From: Eubacteriaceae bacterium
Lineage (GTDB): Bacteria; Bacillota; Clostridia; Eubacteriales; Eubacteriaceae
Direction of reading: 5' to 3'
Assembly (NCBI GenBank): GCA_017405085.1
Contig: JAFRBB010000026.1
Span: 89,720 to 153,719 of the forward strand
DNA length: 64,000 nucleotides
Shown here: positions 19,101 through 29,193 of the stretch, one piece after another
Numbering within the stretch: the first letter of the stretch is position 1
How the letters are laid out: each line of letters opens with the position of its first letter
Notes under the pieces: generated by a model
What the model saw: only the letters and a program-made list of their open reading frames with translations
What the model was told of the DNA's origin: nothing
Database searches by the model: none
Program-made: the position numbers and the translations under genes

Positions 19101-19212
19101 CAGGCGCATGGTCTTTGCCTACCATTCCGACCAGGCGAAAGTACCGACAGTAGCTTCGCTCCCGGGGGATATGCCTTACGCCTTTGGCGCGAAGATAGTC
19201 TGGATTGATTAA
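16171..19212 (+). CDS. Secreted subtilisin-like serine protease with six ChW repeats
   Basis: A 1013-residue protein. It begins with a signal peptide (MKINRS, hydrophobic core to about 26) and a propeptide-like region to about 130. The S8 catalytic domain has Asp171 (VIDTG), His212 (HGTRVCG) and Ser395 (SGTSFSTP). A linker/Ig-like segment follows at about 470-545, then two triplets of ChW repeats (about 551-690 and 715-850), each marked by YRTHVxNIGW...GYRLEAMxVxL. The last about 160 residues match no family I recognise. ChW repeats are thought to help clostridial surface proteins bind carbohydrate or protein. The start was set at the ATG with AAGGAAGG nine bases upstream; another in-frame ATG at 16129 lacks a site. 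It is probably an exported cell-surface or extracellular protease. Confidence 0.9.
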   Translation: MKINRSVMIIFALTLAILLGSGVTLAEDIPTLSAANEKGTVTSTEEKPDVDLNSPADERVVVVYHEGGDIADLGLNRDTVEAASSVSDDVDLIQPKDGTSAEALAAAIDRNDKVEAAFVDAEIPVMGLPNDKELSYTSGSSRADAVYTQTKAVNTWDQISGNDTVKVAVIDTGCQTQHEDLTGKTDAVKDYFSTSTEYPKYNAYPGEDLAYHGTRVCGIIGATANNGVGIAGVTGTANVKIVPYRAGGTYNGDADLRLFAIVAALNDIAKDDSIRVVNMSFGIVQSSTTQNAIDTMSYYVKKNVNAGKVMVAAAGNHGATSSALCYPAACEGVIGVGALSCNFSNGSSTPTIDKYSSSAANASVDVSAPGQYVRSTYTYSSTFGTSTYDSVSGTSFSTPIVAGEAAMLLSAAPDLSAAQVEQIIESTAKDLGAAGRDDAFGYGIVQFDKALARVKKDPVDPTADLYRVSPQKAAYTGRAVSVTVDKADATAGDVTNITITDASGKIVSAPVDIGTYTVRVDTAANQTYNAATGLAVGTVTISNPSEFVPSVYYRTHVENIGWQPYVRDAEMAGTTGLSYRLEAMTVKLDNSGLSGNIEYRTHVQNIGWEQNWKTNDAISGTNGKGYRLEAMQVRLTGELADYYDVYYRVHAQNFGWLSWAKNGEESGTAGFGYRLEGMQIVLVKKGETPPRLNPAANDDRAYIIQGEQNIHPDNRVAYRTHVENIGWQSYMVDGQSAGTSGLGYRLEGMNIKLNRPAYDGSVEYRTHIQNIGWETQWKKDGEMSGTDGKGYRLEAMQVRLTGEMAERYDVYYRVHAQNFGWLNWAKNGEQAGTEGFGYRLEAMQLVLAPKGQGLSSYNPACDRNEAFIKLTKDLAISMARAQGYDQIYEGTLKFCTTPSQVKTLFASESWWTEWITEQPDSYYYSRADIHNLPFPILCLDRETTVMSNSFGRPGVYARRTKYFYFPENKESWRSYNGRRMVFAYHSDQAKVPTVASLPGDMPYAFGAKIVWID

Positions 19213-19324
19213 CGGAGTCTATATTGAAGATCAATTGATTAGGGACATTCGGGGCGGCTGACGGCGCGTCTCGCGACAGCCTCCGCCTAATCGATCGTTG
19301 TTTTATCGCTAAATTGATTTTGAC

Positions 19325-19355
19325 AAAAAGCGGCAGATGCTTCTGCCGTTTTTTT
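19325..19355 (+). terminator. Intrinsic terminator between the subtilase and S66 peptidase genes
   Basis: aaaaag, then CGGCAGA, loop TGCT, TCTGCCG and seven T. It lies just upstream of the next gene's ribosome site, so it may also be read as an attenuator. Confidence 0.8.
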
Positions 19356-19370
19356 AAAGGAGATTGTTTA

Positions 19371-20324
19371 ATGAACCACCATTCAACCATGCTCAAACCC
19401 AAACCCCTTCGCAAGGGCGGCACCATCGGCCTTGTGGGGCTATCCAGCGCCTTGCGGCAGCCGGAGAAAAAGTATCCCAAGATGATGGAGGCCATCGACG
19501 CATTGGGCTATAACGTGATCGTGGCGGACAACTGCCTGGAGCAATACGGCTATTTTTCCGGGACGGACGCCTCCCGAGCGGAAGGTTTAAACCGGATGTT
19601 CGCGGACGACCGCGTGGATGCCGTGGTGTGCATGAAAGGCGGCTACGGTGCCGCGCGAATGCTGGATCTGGTAGACTTTGACGTCATTCGCGCCAATCCC
19701 AAAATCCTGCTGGGCTTTTCGGACATCACCGCATTGCACACAGCCATCCACCAAAAAGTGGGCATGGTGACGTTCCATGGGCCGATGCCCGCCTCTTGCT
19801 GGGTGAAATTTGACGACTACACCAAGAACAGCATGCTGCGGGCGCTGACTTCCACCGAGCCCTTGGGACTGATGGAGAACCCCGAGAACAGACGGCCTCG
19901 GTGCGTCGTGCCCGGACGCTGCGAGGGGCCATTGGTGGGCGGCAACCTGACGCTGATCGCTTCCGCCTGCGGCACGCCCTACGAACTGGACGCCACCGGC
20001 AAGGTGCTGGTGCTGGAGGATACCAGCGAATACTATTCTCGCTTGGATGCCATGCTGACTCAGTTGCGGCAAGCGGGCATGTTTGAGCGCTGCGCCGGGG
20101 TTGTGCTGGGTTGTTTCGCCAACTGCTTTGAAATGCACGAGGGATACAGCCTGCATATGGACGAGATTATTCAGGACATCATCGTGCCTGCCGGCAAACC
20201 GGTGATGGCGGATTTGCACATCGGACACAGTGATTCCAAGATGACCATCCCCTTGGGCGTTCATTGTCGGATGGACGCCGAAGCGGGCATCCTGGAGATA
20301 ACCGAGGCCGCGTTGAAGGACTGA
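19371..20324 (+). CDS. S66 family peptidase (LD-carboxypeptidase/MccF-like)
   Basis: A 317-residue protein with the S66 layout: N-terminal GGTIGLVGLSS, CMKGGYGAARML, nucleophile Ser117 in LGFSDITALH, then GGNLTLI and LEDTSE, with the His in DLHIGHSDSK near the end. The family cuts LD bonds in recycled murein peptides or inactivates microcin-C-like and acyl-sulfamate compounds. The cytoplasmic location is inferred from the lack of a signal peptide. The ATG has AAAGGAG nine bases upstream. Codon choice (many CTG, GCC, TGC) differs somewhat from its neighbours, and the gene lies between gene-poor stretches, which suggests transfer. Confidence 0.85.
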   Translation: MNHHSTMLKPKPLRKGGTIGLVGLSSALRQPEKKYPKMMEAIDALGYNVIVADNCLEQYGYFSGTDASRAEGLNRMFADDRVDAVVCMKGGYGAARMLDLVDFDVIRANPKILLGFSDITALHTAIHQKVGMVTFHGPMPASCWVKFDDYTKNSMLRALTSTEPLGLMENPENRRPRCVVPGRCEGPLVGGNLTLIASACGTPYELDATGKVLVLEDTSEYYSRLDAMLTQLRQAGMFERCAGVVLGCFANCFEMHEGYSLHMDEIIQDIIVPAGKPVMADLHIGHSDSKMTIPLGVHCRMDAEAGILEITEAALKD

Positions 20325-20809
20325 TCACATGTGCGAACAGTGCAGGCTCCTTTGCTTCACTCGGAATGACCTGACCGGGCGCCGGCATTGGTGTCGCAGA
20401 TAGAAGTTATCCGCAATGTGCTGAAGACCAAAATAAAACCATGCCAACATTCATGGACCCTCTGGCTATTTCGGAGGGAAATCGGCGGCTTTGACAGTCT
20501 GCCGAAAGCGTTGTGGTCAGATTTCATTTCTCGGTAGAACGATGATTTTTGCTTCTCTTTTGTGTTTTGTCAATTGATGATTTTATCATAAGAAAAATCA
20601 TCGGTTTTTGATCGATTAATGCGGATGGGTTTCAACAAGCCAGCGCGCTGTGGGAAGCGTGCCCGGTTCATGATGCCAATTTGATTTGAAGAGATGAGTA
20701 TCGGTGTTGCTTTGAAAATCATATCATCAACAAAAAGTTCCGGGATTGCCGATTCTTTGCTTTGCCGTCCGGCTTGTCCAGCGACTGTTGGTCATAAGGA
20801 GAATATCTT
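20325..20809. other. Gene-poor gap between the S66 peptidase and hemW genes
   Basis: No credible gene. It holds a weak hairpin with T-rich flanks at 20576-20602 (gatgatttt/aaaatcatc), possibly a terminator, and a stretch near 20345 (ctttgcttcactcggaatga) of the kind found in scattered intergenic repeats. AT-rich and GC-rich patches alternate, as expected of gene remnants. Confidence 0.4.
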
Positions 20810-21955
20810 TTGAAAAACCAAAACGAGCTGATGCTCTACGTCCACTGGCCCTTTTGCGCGCGGAAATGCCGCTATTGCGATTTTTTGTCGGGGCCGCCCG
20901 ATTCACCGGGACAAATCAGCGCCTATCGGGACGCGCTGATTGCCGAAATAAAAAAAGAAGACAACCATGCCGGTGCGGGCATCACCTCGGTCTATTTCGG
21001 AGGGGGAACGCCGTCGTTGGTGCCTGTGGAGGACACCGAAGCGGTGATGGACGCCCTTCGCCGGCGGTACGACTTTGACGCGGCGGACGAGACGATCGAG
21101 TGCACCATCGAAGTCAATCCCGGCGCCGTGACCAAAGAAAAACTCAAAGCCTACCGGCAAATGGGCTTTAACCGCTTAAGCATCGGCTGTCAATCCACCG
21201 ACGACGGCCTGCTAAAAACCCTCGGGCGCGTCCACACCCATCGGGATTTTTTGGACACCGCGGCCGACGCTCAGGCGGCGGGCTTTTCAAACATCTCCGT
21301 CGATCTCATGATCGGCCTGCCGGGGCAGACCCAGTGGGACGTCACAACCGCGGTTCGGGAAGTCACGGCGCTACCCGGGGTCCGGCATTTGTCCTGCTAT
21401 AGCCTCATCATTGAGGAAGGCACGCCCTTTGCCGAACAATTCGCCCGGGGCGAGCTCATTCTTCCCGACGAGGACACCGAGCGGGACATGGCCCATGGAG
21501 TTACCGAGGAAGCCCAAAGGCAGGGCTTTGCTCAATATGAAATTTCCAACTACGCGAGAGCCGGCTTTGAGAGCCGCCACAACAACGGCTATTGGCGATT
21601 GGTCTCTTATCGGGGATTCGGCGCCGGCGCCGCCTCCTTCGACGGGGCAAGGCTCAGGCGCTTTGCCAACGCGGCAAGCATTTCCGGCTATATCCGGGGA
21701 GCGGCGCTCAGTGAAGACCGCCTGCTGTCCGAGGACGAAGCGCGGGGAGATTTCATGTTTTTGGGCTTAAGGCGGCTGGCGGGGGTGGACGAAGGCGAAT
21801 ACCGCGCGCGGTTCGGACGGGATCTCTTTGACGATTACGCGGGGGAGATCGACGAGCTGCTCAAAGCGGGGCTGATTGTCCGCGGCGCCAAGGGGATCCG
21901 CTTGAGCCAAAAAGGGCTGGATTTCGCCAATCGGGTCTTCATGGCCTTCGTTTAG
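20810..21955 (+). CDS. hemW: HemW-like radical SAM protein (heme chaperone)
   Basis: A 381-residue protein starting at TTG, with AAGGAG eight bases upstream. It has the radical SAM cluster motif CARKCRYC (Cys16, Cys20, Cys23), YFGGGTPS, EVNPG, NRLSIGCQS and the C-terminal HemN-like domain, the standard length for HemW. HemW is related to oxygen-independent coproporphyrinogen oxidase but acts as a heme-binding chaperone; older annotations call it HemN. Its position directly upstream of hrcA-grpE-dnaK-dnaJ is the usual Firmicute arrangement. Confidence 0.88.
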   Translation: MKNQNELMLYVHWPFCARKCRYCDFLSGPPDSPGQISAYRDALIAEIKKEDNHAGAGITSVYFGGGTPSLVPVEDTEAVMDALRRRYDFDAADETIECTIEVNPGAVTKEKLKAYRQMGFNRLSIGCQSTDDGLLKTLGRVHTHRDFLDTAADAQAAGFSNISVDLMIGLPGQTQWDVTTAVREVTALPGVRHLSCYSLIIEEGTPFAEQFARGELILPDEDTERDMAHGVTEEAQRQGFAQYEISNYARAGFESRHNNGYWRLVSYRGFGAGAASFDGARLRRFANAASISGYIRGAALSEDRLLSEDEARGDFMFLGLRRLAGVDEGEYRARFGRDLFDDYAGEIDELLKAGLIVRGAKGIRLSQKGLDFANRVFMAFV

Positions 21956-21997
21956 CTTAAAAATTATTTAAAATACAAAAACCCGGCACCCTTCCGG

Positions 21998-22026
21998 TTG
22001 ACAATCAACCCGGAGGGTGCTATATT
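21998..22026 (+). promoter_or_regulatory. Promoter of the hrcA-dnaK operon
   Basis: TTGACA (21998-22003), a 17-base spacer and TATATT (22021-22026), immediately upstream of CIRCE. The spacer and -35 lie in an imperfect inverted repeat (gcacccttccgg/cccggagggtgc) that may also end hemW transcription. Confidence 0.85.
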
Positions 22027-22037
22027 ATAGTCAGATG

Positions 22038-22064
22038 TTAGCACTCGAGTTCAATGAGTGCTAA
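22038..22064 (+). promoter_or_regulatory. CIRCE operator (HrcA binding site)
   Basis: A perfect match to the consensus: TTAGCACTC, nine bases, GAGTGCTAA. It begins 11 bases after the -10 element, so bound HrcA would block initiation or early elongation. Confidence 0.97.
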
Positions 22065-22085
22065 TAACTCAGGATGGTGATAATC

Positions 22086-23129
22086 ATGGAAATGAAACCA
22101 AGAAAGAAAAAAATATTGGAAGCCATCATCAAAGACTACATCAACACGGCGGAACCCGTCGGGTCTAGGGCTTTGTCCAAGCGCTATCACTTGGGCGTCA
22201 GCCCGGCCACCATTCGAAACGAAATGGCCGACTTGGAAGACATGGGCTTTCTCGTGTCGCCCCATACTTCCGCGGGCCGCATCCCCACCCAAAAGGCCTA
22301 CCGCTATTATGTGGATGAAATCATGCAGATTCAAAAGCTGGCGGAGACCATGCGGCGGGATATTCACAAAGGCTATCTCGACGCGGCGGCGGAGATCGAT
22401 CAAACCATGACCCACACGGCGCAGTTGCTCTCGGACATGACCAACTACACGTCCATTGTCCTCTCGCCTCGGGTATCCCGGTTTAATTGCAAGCATGTGC
22501 AGATTATTCCCTTGATCCGAAACCGCGTGATGATGGTGGTCGTGACCAACGAGGGCATTGCCCGCAACACCGAGCTGACCTTGTCCGGCGATGTTGACGA
22601 AGCGTCGGCCCTCAAACTTACCGGCGTGATCAACGGCATGATGAAAAACATCGTTTTTCAGGACATCACCTCGGCGCCGGTGGAGGCCATGCAGTCTTTG
22701 GACGAAAATGAAGTCAAGCTGCTCAAAGATATCCTGCCGGCCCTCCGGGAGATGCTTCTTCAGGAAGCGTCGGACGTGACGGCGGTAGGGGTGACCAATC
22801 TGTTCAACTATCCGGAATTTTCCGACGTGGACAGCATCAAAAATTTGGTCAACGTGGTGCAGGCCAAGCCGCTGCTCGCGAAAATCCTTCGGGAAAATCG
22901 AGACGGCAACCAAATCCTGCACGTGACCATCGGTGACGAGAACAGCCACGAACAGATGCACGAATTTTCCATCATGACGTCCACCTACGAGGCCGGCGGC
23001 AATGTGATGGGCGCTTTCGGGGTCATCGGTCCCACGCGGATGAGCTACAGCAAAGTCGGATCCCTGCTCGAATACATCAGGCAGGAGATCAATCACAACA
23101 TCGCGGGGTTGCTCTCGTCCTCCGATTAG
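22086..23129 (+). CDS. hrcA: Heat-inducible transcription repressor HrcA
   Basis: About 347 residues. The N-terminal winged helix has EPVGSRALSKRY and SPATIRNEMADLEDMGFL, followed by HTSAGRIPT, all diagnostic of HrcA; the GAF-like effector region and C-terminal IGPTRMSYSKV complete it. It binds CIRCE and represses this operon until unfolded protein occupies GroE. The start was placed at the ATG preceded by GGATGGTGA; an ATG twelve bases earlier is too close to any ribosome site. It is the first gene after CIRCE. Confidence 0.96.
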   Translation: MEMKPRKKKILEAIIKDYINTAEPVGSRALSKRYHLGVSPATIRNEMADLEDMGFLVSPHTSAGRIPTQKAYRYYVDEIMQIQKLAETMRRDIHKGYLDAAAEIDQTMTHTAQLLSDMTNYTSIVLSPRVSRFNCKHVQIIPLIRNRVMMVVVTNEGIARNTELTLSGDVDEASALKLTGVINGMMKNIVFQDITSAPVEAMQSLDENEVKLLKDILPALREMLLQEASDVTAVGVTNLFNYPEFSDVDSIKNLVNVVQAKPLLAKILRENRDGNQILHVTIGDENSHEQMHEFSIMTSTYEAGGNVMGAFGVIGPTRMSYSKVGSLLEYIRQEINHNIAGLLSSSD

Positions 23130-23166
23130 AGAGCAGATCAATATCAAATGGTTAGAGGTACATAAT

Positions 23167-23835
23167 ATGGAAGAAACAAAACAAACACCGCAGACGGAAG
23201 ACAAAACACCGCAAAGCGAGGCGGCAAAAAAAGCCCAAGTCGATGAAGGGAACGCCGAAGAGCGGGAAACTCACATCGAAGCGGAAAAAGCCGGGGTGAA
23301 CAAAGCCGAAGGGGAAGCGTCCCAAGACGCAGCGCCGGCCGAAGACGAGTCAAAAACCATCGATCCGGCCAAAGCCATCAAGGAAATGGCCGAAAAAAAA
23401 GCCGAGGAAGCCGTCAAAGGCATCAAAGATCAAATGATGCGGCTCCAGGCGGATTTTGAAAACTACAAAAAGCGCACGGTACGGGAAAAAACCGACATCG
23501 CGGCTTTCACCATGGAAAACTTCATGACGAAATTGCTGCCCATCATCGACAATCTGGAACGCTCGGAAGCGGCGGCTGAGGCAGCCGGCGAAGCCGGAAG
23601 CTACCGGGACGGCGTCAAAATGGTTTTCGATCAGCTGATGGGCGTGCTTGACGCCGAGGGCCTCAAAGCCATCGACGCCGAAGGGAAACCTTTCGATCCC
23701 AATTTCCATCACGGCGTTGCCGTCGGAAATGATCCGGAGGTCCCCGATCAGACGGTGCTCGAGGTTTTCCAAAAAGGCTACACCTACAAGGACAAAGTCA
23801 TCCGTCCCGCCATGGTCAAGGTCAATCAACTATAA
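23167..23835 (+). CDS. grpE: Nucleotide exchange factor GrpE
   Basis: A 222-residue protein. The first about 85 residues are acidic, Ala/Glu/Lys-rich and probably disordered; a coiled coil follows (MMRLQADFENYKKRT), then the GrpE signature (PFDPNFHHGVAV...VLEVFQKGYTYKDKVIRPAMVKV). It releases ADP from DnaK. It lies 37 bases after hrcA, in the same operon. Confidence 0.96.
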   Translation: MEETKQTPQTEDKTPQSEAAKKAQVDEGNAEERETHIEAEKAGVNKAEGEASQDAAPAEDESKTIDPAKAIKEMAEKKAEEAVKGIKDQMMRLQADFENYKKRTVREKTDIAAFTMENFMTKLLPIIDNLERSEAAAEAAGEAGSYRDGVKMVFDQLMGVLDAEGLKAIDAEGKPFDPNFHHGVAVGNDPEVPDQTVLEVFQKGYTYKDKVIRPAMVKVNQL

Positions 23836-23898
23836 CGGATCAATCCAATATATCAAACGCCAATGAGGGCAGGTCACTGCCATTCATATAGATTTTAA

Positions 23899-25782
<1,884 letters not shown>

Positions 25783-25800
25783 ACCGGGCGAGAGACCGGC

Positions 25801-25887
25801 GTCAATCGACAGGATTGAAATTCAATCGGTTGACGGACTGTGAAAACCCAATGAGAGATGACGGCCTCTGCGGTTGTCATCTCTTTT
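25801..25887 (+). terminator. Two hairpins between dnaK and dnaJ
   Basis: The first (25801-25834) has GTCAA...TTGAC arms enclosing ATTGAA/TTCAAT. The second (25854-25887) is AGAGATGAC/GTCATCTCT followed by TTT and is terminator-like. They may reduce dnaJ expression relative to dnaK. Confidence 0.5.
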
Positions 25888-25954
25888 CGGCTTTAAACGA
25901 AAAACAGAAAGTCGGCCGAAATGATAATTCCGGTTATAAACGAGGTGATAGACC

Positions 25955-27103
25955 ATGAGTGAAAATAAAAGAGATTACTACGACGTGCTGGGCGTCGACA
26001 AAAACGCCGACGGCGATGCCATCAAAAAAGCCTACCGCAAACTCGCGATGAAATATCATCCGGACCGCAATCCCGGCGATAAAGCGGCTGAAGAAAAATT
26101 CAAAGAAGCCAACGAAGCTTACGAAGTGCTCAGCGACGAAAAGAAACGCAGCGCCTACGATCAATTCGGCCATGCCGGCGTGGACGGCCAGGGCTTCGGC
26201 GGCGGCGCCGGTTTTAACGGCGCTCAGGGCTTCGGCGGATTTGAGGACATCTTCTCGGATCTCTTCGGCGGCGCCGGTTTCGGTTTCGGCGGGACCAGCG
26301 CCCGCAGACGGGGACCCGAACGCGGCTCCGACATGAAAATCAACATCAATCTGGATTTCATGGAAGCCGTCAAGGGCACGACGCGCACCATCAAAATCAA
26401 AAGAAAAAAAGCTTGTGAGAGCTGCGGCGGCCGGGGCGCCAAAGACCCCAAGGACATTACAACCTGCAGCGTTTGCGGCGGCAGCGGCATGAAGACCGTC
26501 ACCAGACAAACGATGTTCGGCGTCATGCGTCAAACGGTGGTTTGCGACCATTGTCACGGTGAGGGCAAAACCATCAATCATCCCTGCAGCGACTGCGGCG
26601 GCAGCGGCATCGTCGAAAAAGAAGAAAAAGTGGACATCAAAATTCCCGCCGGCGTCGACAGCAATTCGGTATTGACCCTATCCGGCAAAGGAAACACCGG
26701 TCGGCACGGCGGCACCACCGGGGATTTATACGTCTATCTCAACGTCAAAAAAGACCCGATCTTCAAACGTGAGGGCGACGACATCTATGTCGATCTGCCG
26801 ATTTCCTTCGCTCAGGCGGCTCTGGGCGCGGAACTGACGGTGCCCACGGTCGACGGCAAAGTCAAACTGAAAGTCCCCGAAGGCACATCGTCGGGCAAGG
26901 TGCTTCGCATGCGCAACAAAGGCGTCGCCAACGTCAACGGCTACGGCAAGGGCGACCAATACGTCACGGTCCGGGTGGAAACGCCCCAAAATTTAAGCAA
27001 GGAACAAAAAGAACTGCTTCGTCAGTTTGACCAAACCCTGACGGATAAAAACAACAAAAAAGGCCAAAGCTTCTGGTCCAAAGTCAAAAGCGCCTTTCAA
27101 TAA
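25955..27103 (+). CDS. dnaJ: Chaperone DnaJ (Hsp40)
   Basis: A 382-residue type I Hsp40: J domain ([11 protein letters not shown], then the HPD motif in YHPDRNPGD), Gly/Phe-rich region (about 75-115), four zinc-binding CxxCxG repeats (CESCGG, CSVCGG, CDHCHG, CSDCGG) and the C-terminal substrate domain. It stimulates DnaK ATPase and delivers clients. A GAGGTGATAG site precedes the ATG. It ends the heat-shock operon. Confidence 0.97.
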   Translation: MSENKRDYYDVLGVDKNADGDAIKKAYRKLAMKYHPDRNPGDKAAEEKFKEANEAYEVLSDEKKRSAYDQFGHAGVDGQGFGGGAGFNGAQGFGGFEDIFSDLFGGAGFGFGGTSARRRGPERGSDMKININLDFMEAVKGTTRTIKIKRKKACESCGGRGAKDPKDITTCSVCGGSGMKTVTRQTMFGVMRQTVVCDHCHGEGKTINHPCSDCGGSGIVEKEEKVDIKIPAGVDSNSVLTLSGKGNTGRHGGTTGDLYVYLNVKKDPIFKREGDDIYVDLPISFAQAALGAELTVPTVDGKVKLKVPEGTSSGKVLRMRNKGVANVNGYGKGDQYVTVRVETPQNLSKEQKELLRQFDQTLTDKNNKKGQSFWSKVKSAFQ

Positions 27104-27168
27104 ACCGCGAGTGCTTTGACCGATGAGGCGGCGTCTTCCCTTCGCGAGATGGAAAGAAGGAGAAATCA

Positions 27169-27732
27169 ATGGCAAAACAGGAAAAAACCAAACAAGCGAT
27201 TGCCGCGGGCTTCAAATCGTTGATGAACGAAAAAGCCTTTGACAAAATCACGGTTTCGGATATCACGTCGCGCTGCGGCTTAAACCGCCAGACCTTCTAT
27301 TATCACTTTCAGGACAAATACGACTTGTTCACCTGGATCCTTCAGCAAGAGGCTCTGGTCAGTCCCAATGTGACGCTGAGCATTTATAATTGGAGCGAGG
27401 CGATATACCGCACCTTGTCCGTCATGCAAAAGGACCGGCGCTTTTATATGAATGCTTTTAAATCCTCCGGGAAAGAAGAATTTGTGCTCTATCTTGAACA
27501 AAGCATGGCCATCACGTTAAAACAAATCATTGCGGACACGCCCCATCGCCACATGATGAATCGGGAAGACCGGGACTTTGTCACCGAGTTTTACACCTTC
27601 GGCATTGTGGGCATCATCGTGGATTGGATTTTGGACGGCATGAAAACATCGCCGGAAGCCCTCAAAGAGCGTTTTGAAAATCTCATCGTCGGCGGACGGA
27701 CGTCATCCCTTGATCTCTGGCTGTCAAATTGA
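27169..27732 (+). CDS. TetR-family regulator, DhaS-like
   Basis: A 187-residue protein with an N-terminal TetR helix-turn-helix (FDKITVSDITSRCGLNRQTFYYHF, about residues 23-46) and a C-terminal domain like that of DhaS-type regulators (RRFYMNAFKSSG...FVTEFYTFGIVGIIVDWILDGM). Some relatives control dihydroxyacetone kinase genes, but no dha genes are adjacent. The next gene is an RpiB-type isomerase with its own promoter, so the target cannot be assigned. A clear AAGGAGAA site precedes the start. Confidence 0.8.
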   Translation: MAKQEKTKQAIAAGFKSLMNEKAFDKITVSDITSRCGLNRQTFYYHFQDKYDLFTWILQQEALVSPNVTLSIYNWSEAIYRTLSVMQKDRRFYMNAFKSSGKEEFVLYLEQSMAITLKQIIADTPHRHMMNREDRDFVTEFYTFGIVGIIVDWILDGMKTSPEALKERFENLIVGGRTSSLDLWLSN

Positions 27733-27829
27733 GCCTGTCCTTATCGTCGCGCTTCCTTGCCTCCTGCGACTCAGCAAAAAAATAAGAAAAGCGATATTTC
27801 TGAAACGATGACAAAAAGCGGTAAAAGAT

Positions 27830-27858
27830 TTGACAGAATCCAGGCCGCCTTATACAAT
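27830..27858 (+). promoter_or_regulatory. Promoter of the rpiB-like gene
   Basis: TTGACA (27830-27835), a 17-base spacer and TACAAT (27853-27858), about 50 bases before the start. Confidence 0.7.
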
Positions 27859-27907
27859 AATCTTAACACTTGATCATAAGGCGAAAAAACGCCAAAGGAG
27901 GATTATG

Positions 27908-28345
27908 ATGAAAATTGCCGTCGGTTGCGATCCCAATGCGGAAAGCTATAAACAGGAAATGATTGAATTTATTGAAGGTTTGGGTCATGAAGTGAAAGAT
28001 TTCGGCAGTGACGACGTCATCTATGCCCATGTGGCCACCGCTGTCGGGGAAGCCGTCGCGGCGAAGGAATATGATCGCGGCATTCTCTTTTGCGGAACGG
28101 GCATCGGCGTGATGCTGGCCGCCAACAAAGTCAAAGGCGCCTATGCCGCCAATGTGCTCAACGTCTATTCGGCCAAACGCGCCTGCTTGTCCAACAATTG
28201 CAACATCATCACCCTGGGCTCCCAGGTGACGGGCAACATGCTGGCCAAAGAGCTCATCGAAGCCTATTTAAGCTGCACCTATGAATACAACGAACGCTCC
28301 GGCAAAAAAGTGGACGCCATCGTCGAATACGAACAAGCACATTAA
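27908..28345 (+). CDS. RpiB/LacAB-family sugar-phosphate isomerase
   Basis: A 145-residue protein with the RpiB fold: KIAVGCDPNAESYK at the N-terminus, GILFCGTGIGVMLAANKVKGAYAA with the catalytic Cys, and SNNCNIITLGSQV. The family interconverts ribose 5-phosphate/ribulose 5-phosphate or related aldose/ketose phosphates. The start was taken at the second of two adjacent ATG codons, six bases from AAAGGAGG. Its 3' 79 bases are repeated at 30032-30110, beyond the toxin/immunity island, with a slightly different sequence. Confidence 0.87.
   Translation: MKIAVGCDPNAESYKQEMIEFIEGLGHEVKDFGSDDVIYAHVATAVGEAVAAKEYDRGILFCGTGIGVMLAANKVKGAYAANVLNVYSAKRACLSNNCNIITLGSQVTGNMLAKELIEAYLSCTYEYNERSGKKVDAIVEYEQAH
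28267..28345 (+). repeat. Direct repeat, left copy (3' end of the rpiB-like gene)
   Basis: Aligned without gaps to 30032-30110: 70 of 79 bases match, including a 40-base identical core. It encodes the end of the isomerase, LSCTYEYNERSG... to the stop. Confidence 0.9.
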
Positions 28346-28381
28346 AATTTAAAAAAATACCGGGGGCTAAAGTAGCCCAAA

Positions 28382-28414
28382 AAAAGAGGATCATCGCGAT
28401 GATGGTCCTTTTTA
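28382..28414 (+). terminator. Intrinsic terminator after the rpiB-like gene
   Basis: The palindromic core ATCATCG/CGATGAT is extended by AGG/CCT and has A and T tracts on either side, 40 bases past the stop codon. Confidence 0.75.
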
Positions 28415-28466
28415 AGATGTTAGCTAATATTGTTTCATTTACCGATTTGGTAATTAAAGATATTGA

Positions 28467-28841
28467 CATATTGAGTCCGAGGAAAAAGCGAAAGAGAACG
28501 AAGAAAAAGTTGCGTCAGAATTGAAATCCGAGGACTCTGATGGTAAAGTGGATCTTCCGAAAAATAAATCGCAGCTTAATCACATTTTTGGCGAGCGTCC
28601 AGGACATCTTCCTGATACTCCGGAGAATCGAAAGCTTATATTAGATTTAGCAAATGATCATCGCTATTATGTTGGAAAAGATAAATACGGCAATGATTGG
28701 CATGTGAGGATAAACGAGGATGGAACGCAGGACTGGGTTCGGCATCAGAATATGATGATAAATGAGGGAGGCCGTAATCAAGAGCCAAAACCTTGGAATC
28801 CCAAAACCGGACTAAACAAAAATATTTGGGAGGATGATTAA
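28467..28841 (+). pseudogene. Orphan C-terminal tip of a polymorphic toxin
   Basis: The frame is open from 28467 to the stop at 28839-28841 but has no good start: only a TTG at 28521 without a ribosome site. A charged linker (EEKAKENEEKVASELKSED) is followed by a compact domain with HIFGERPGHLPDTPENR, YYVGKDKYGNDWHVRI and WVRHQNMMINEGG. From memory this resembles the last domain of secreted contact-dependent or Rhs/WapA-type toxins; the exact family and activity are not assigned. It is followed after no gap by an immunity-like gene, the usual tip-immunity order. It is probably silent unless recombined onto a full toxin gene. Confidence 0.5.
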
Positions 28842-29165
28842 ATGACAGAATTTGAATTGTATATTATGATTTTTCAGGCGTTGGATCATTATTGGGATAA
28901 GCATCAAGGCGAAGCATTAGGAATGTTTTTGAGTGGTATGAACCCTTTTTTATTTCAAGGAGAGGGCTCAGCAGTACCTGATTACTATATAAGCTATCAA
29001 CGATTCATAGGCGGACGAACGATTACTGTCCGAAATAGTTTTGATTTAGCCATGGCGTATATCAAAGATTTGGATAAGGATTATATTACAGAAGCCTTTG
29101 CATGGGTGGAGCGCGACGCATGGATGGAAAAAGCCATGAAAATGTTTCAAGGGCATAAATCCTAA
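28842..29165 (+). CDS. Immunity-like protein, paralogue 1
   Basis: A 107-residue acidic cytoplasmic protein with no signal peptide. It starts immediately after the toxin-tip stop codon, with GGGAGGATG overlapping its start region. It shares a clear pattern with the protein at 29704-30036: FELYxMIF near the start, ALGxFLSGxNPFLF, GSAxP, NSxxxAxxYI and a Trp near the end. Small paired acidic proteins behind toxin tips are usually antitoxins. The function is inferred from context only. Confidence 0.6.
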   Translation: MTEFELYIMIFQALDHYWDKHQGEALGMFLSGMNPFLFQGEGSAVPDYYISYQRFIGGRTITVRNSFDLAMAYIKDLDKDYITEAFAWVERDAWMEKAMKMFQGHKS

Positions 29166-29193
29166 AGTAGGTCATAATCATACTCAAAAAGCA

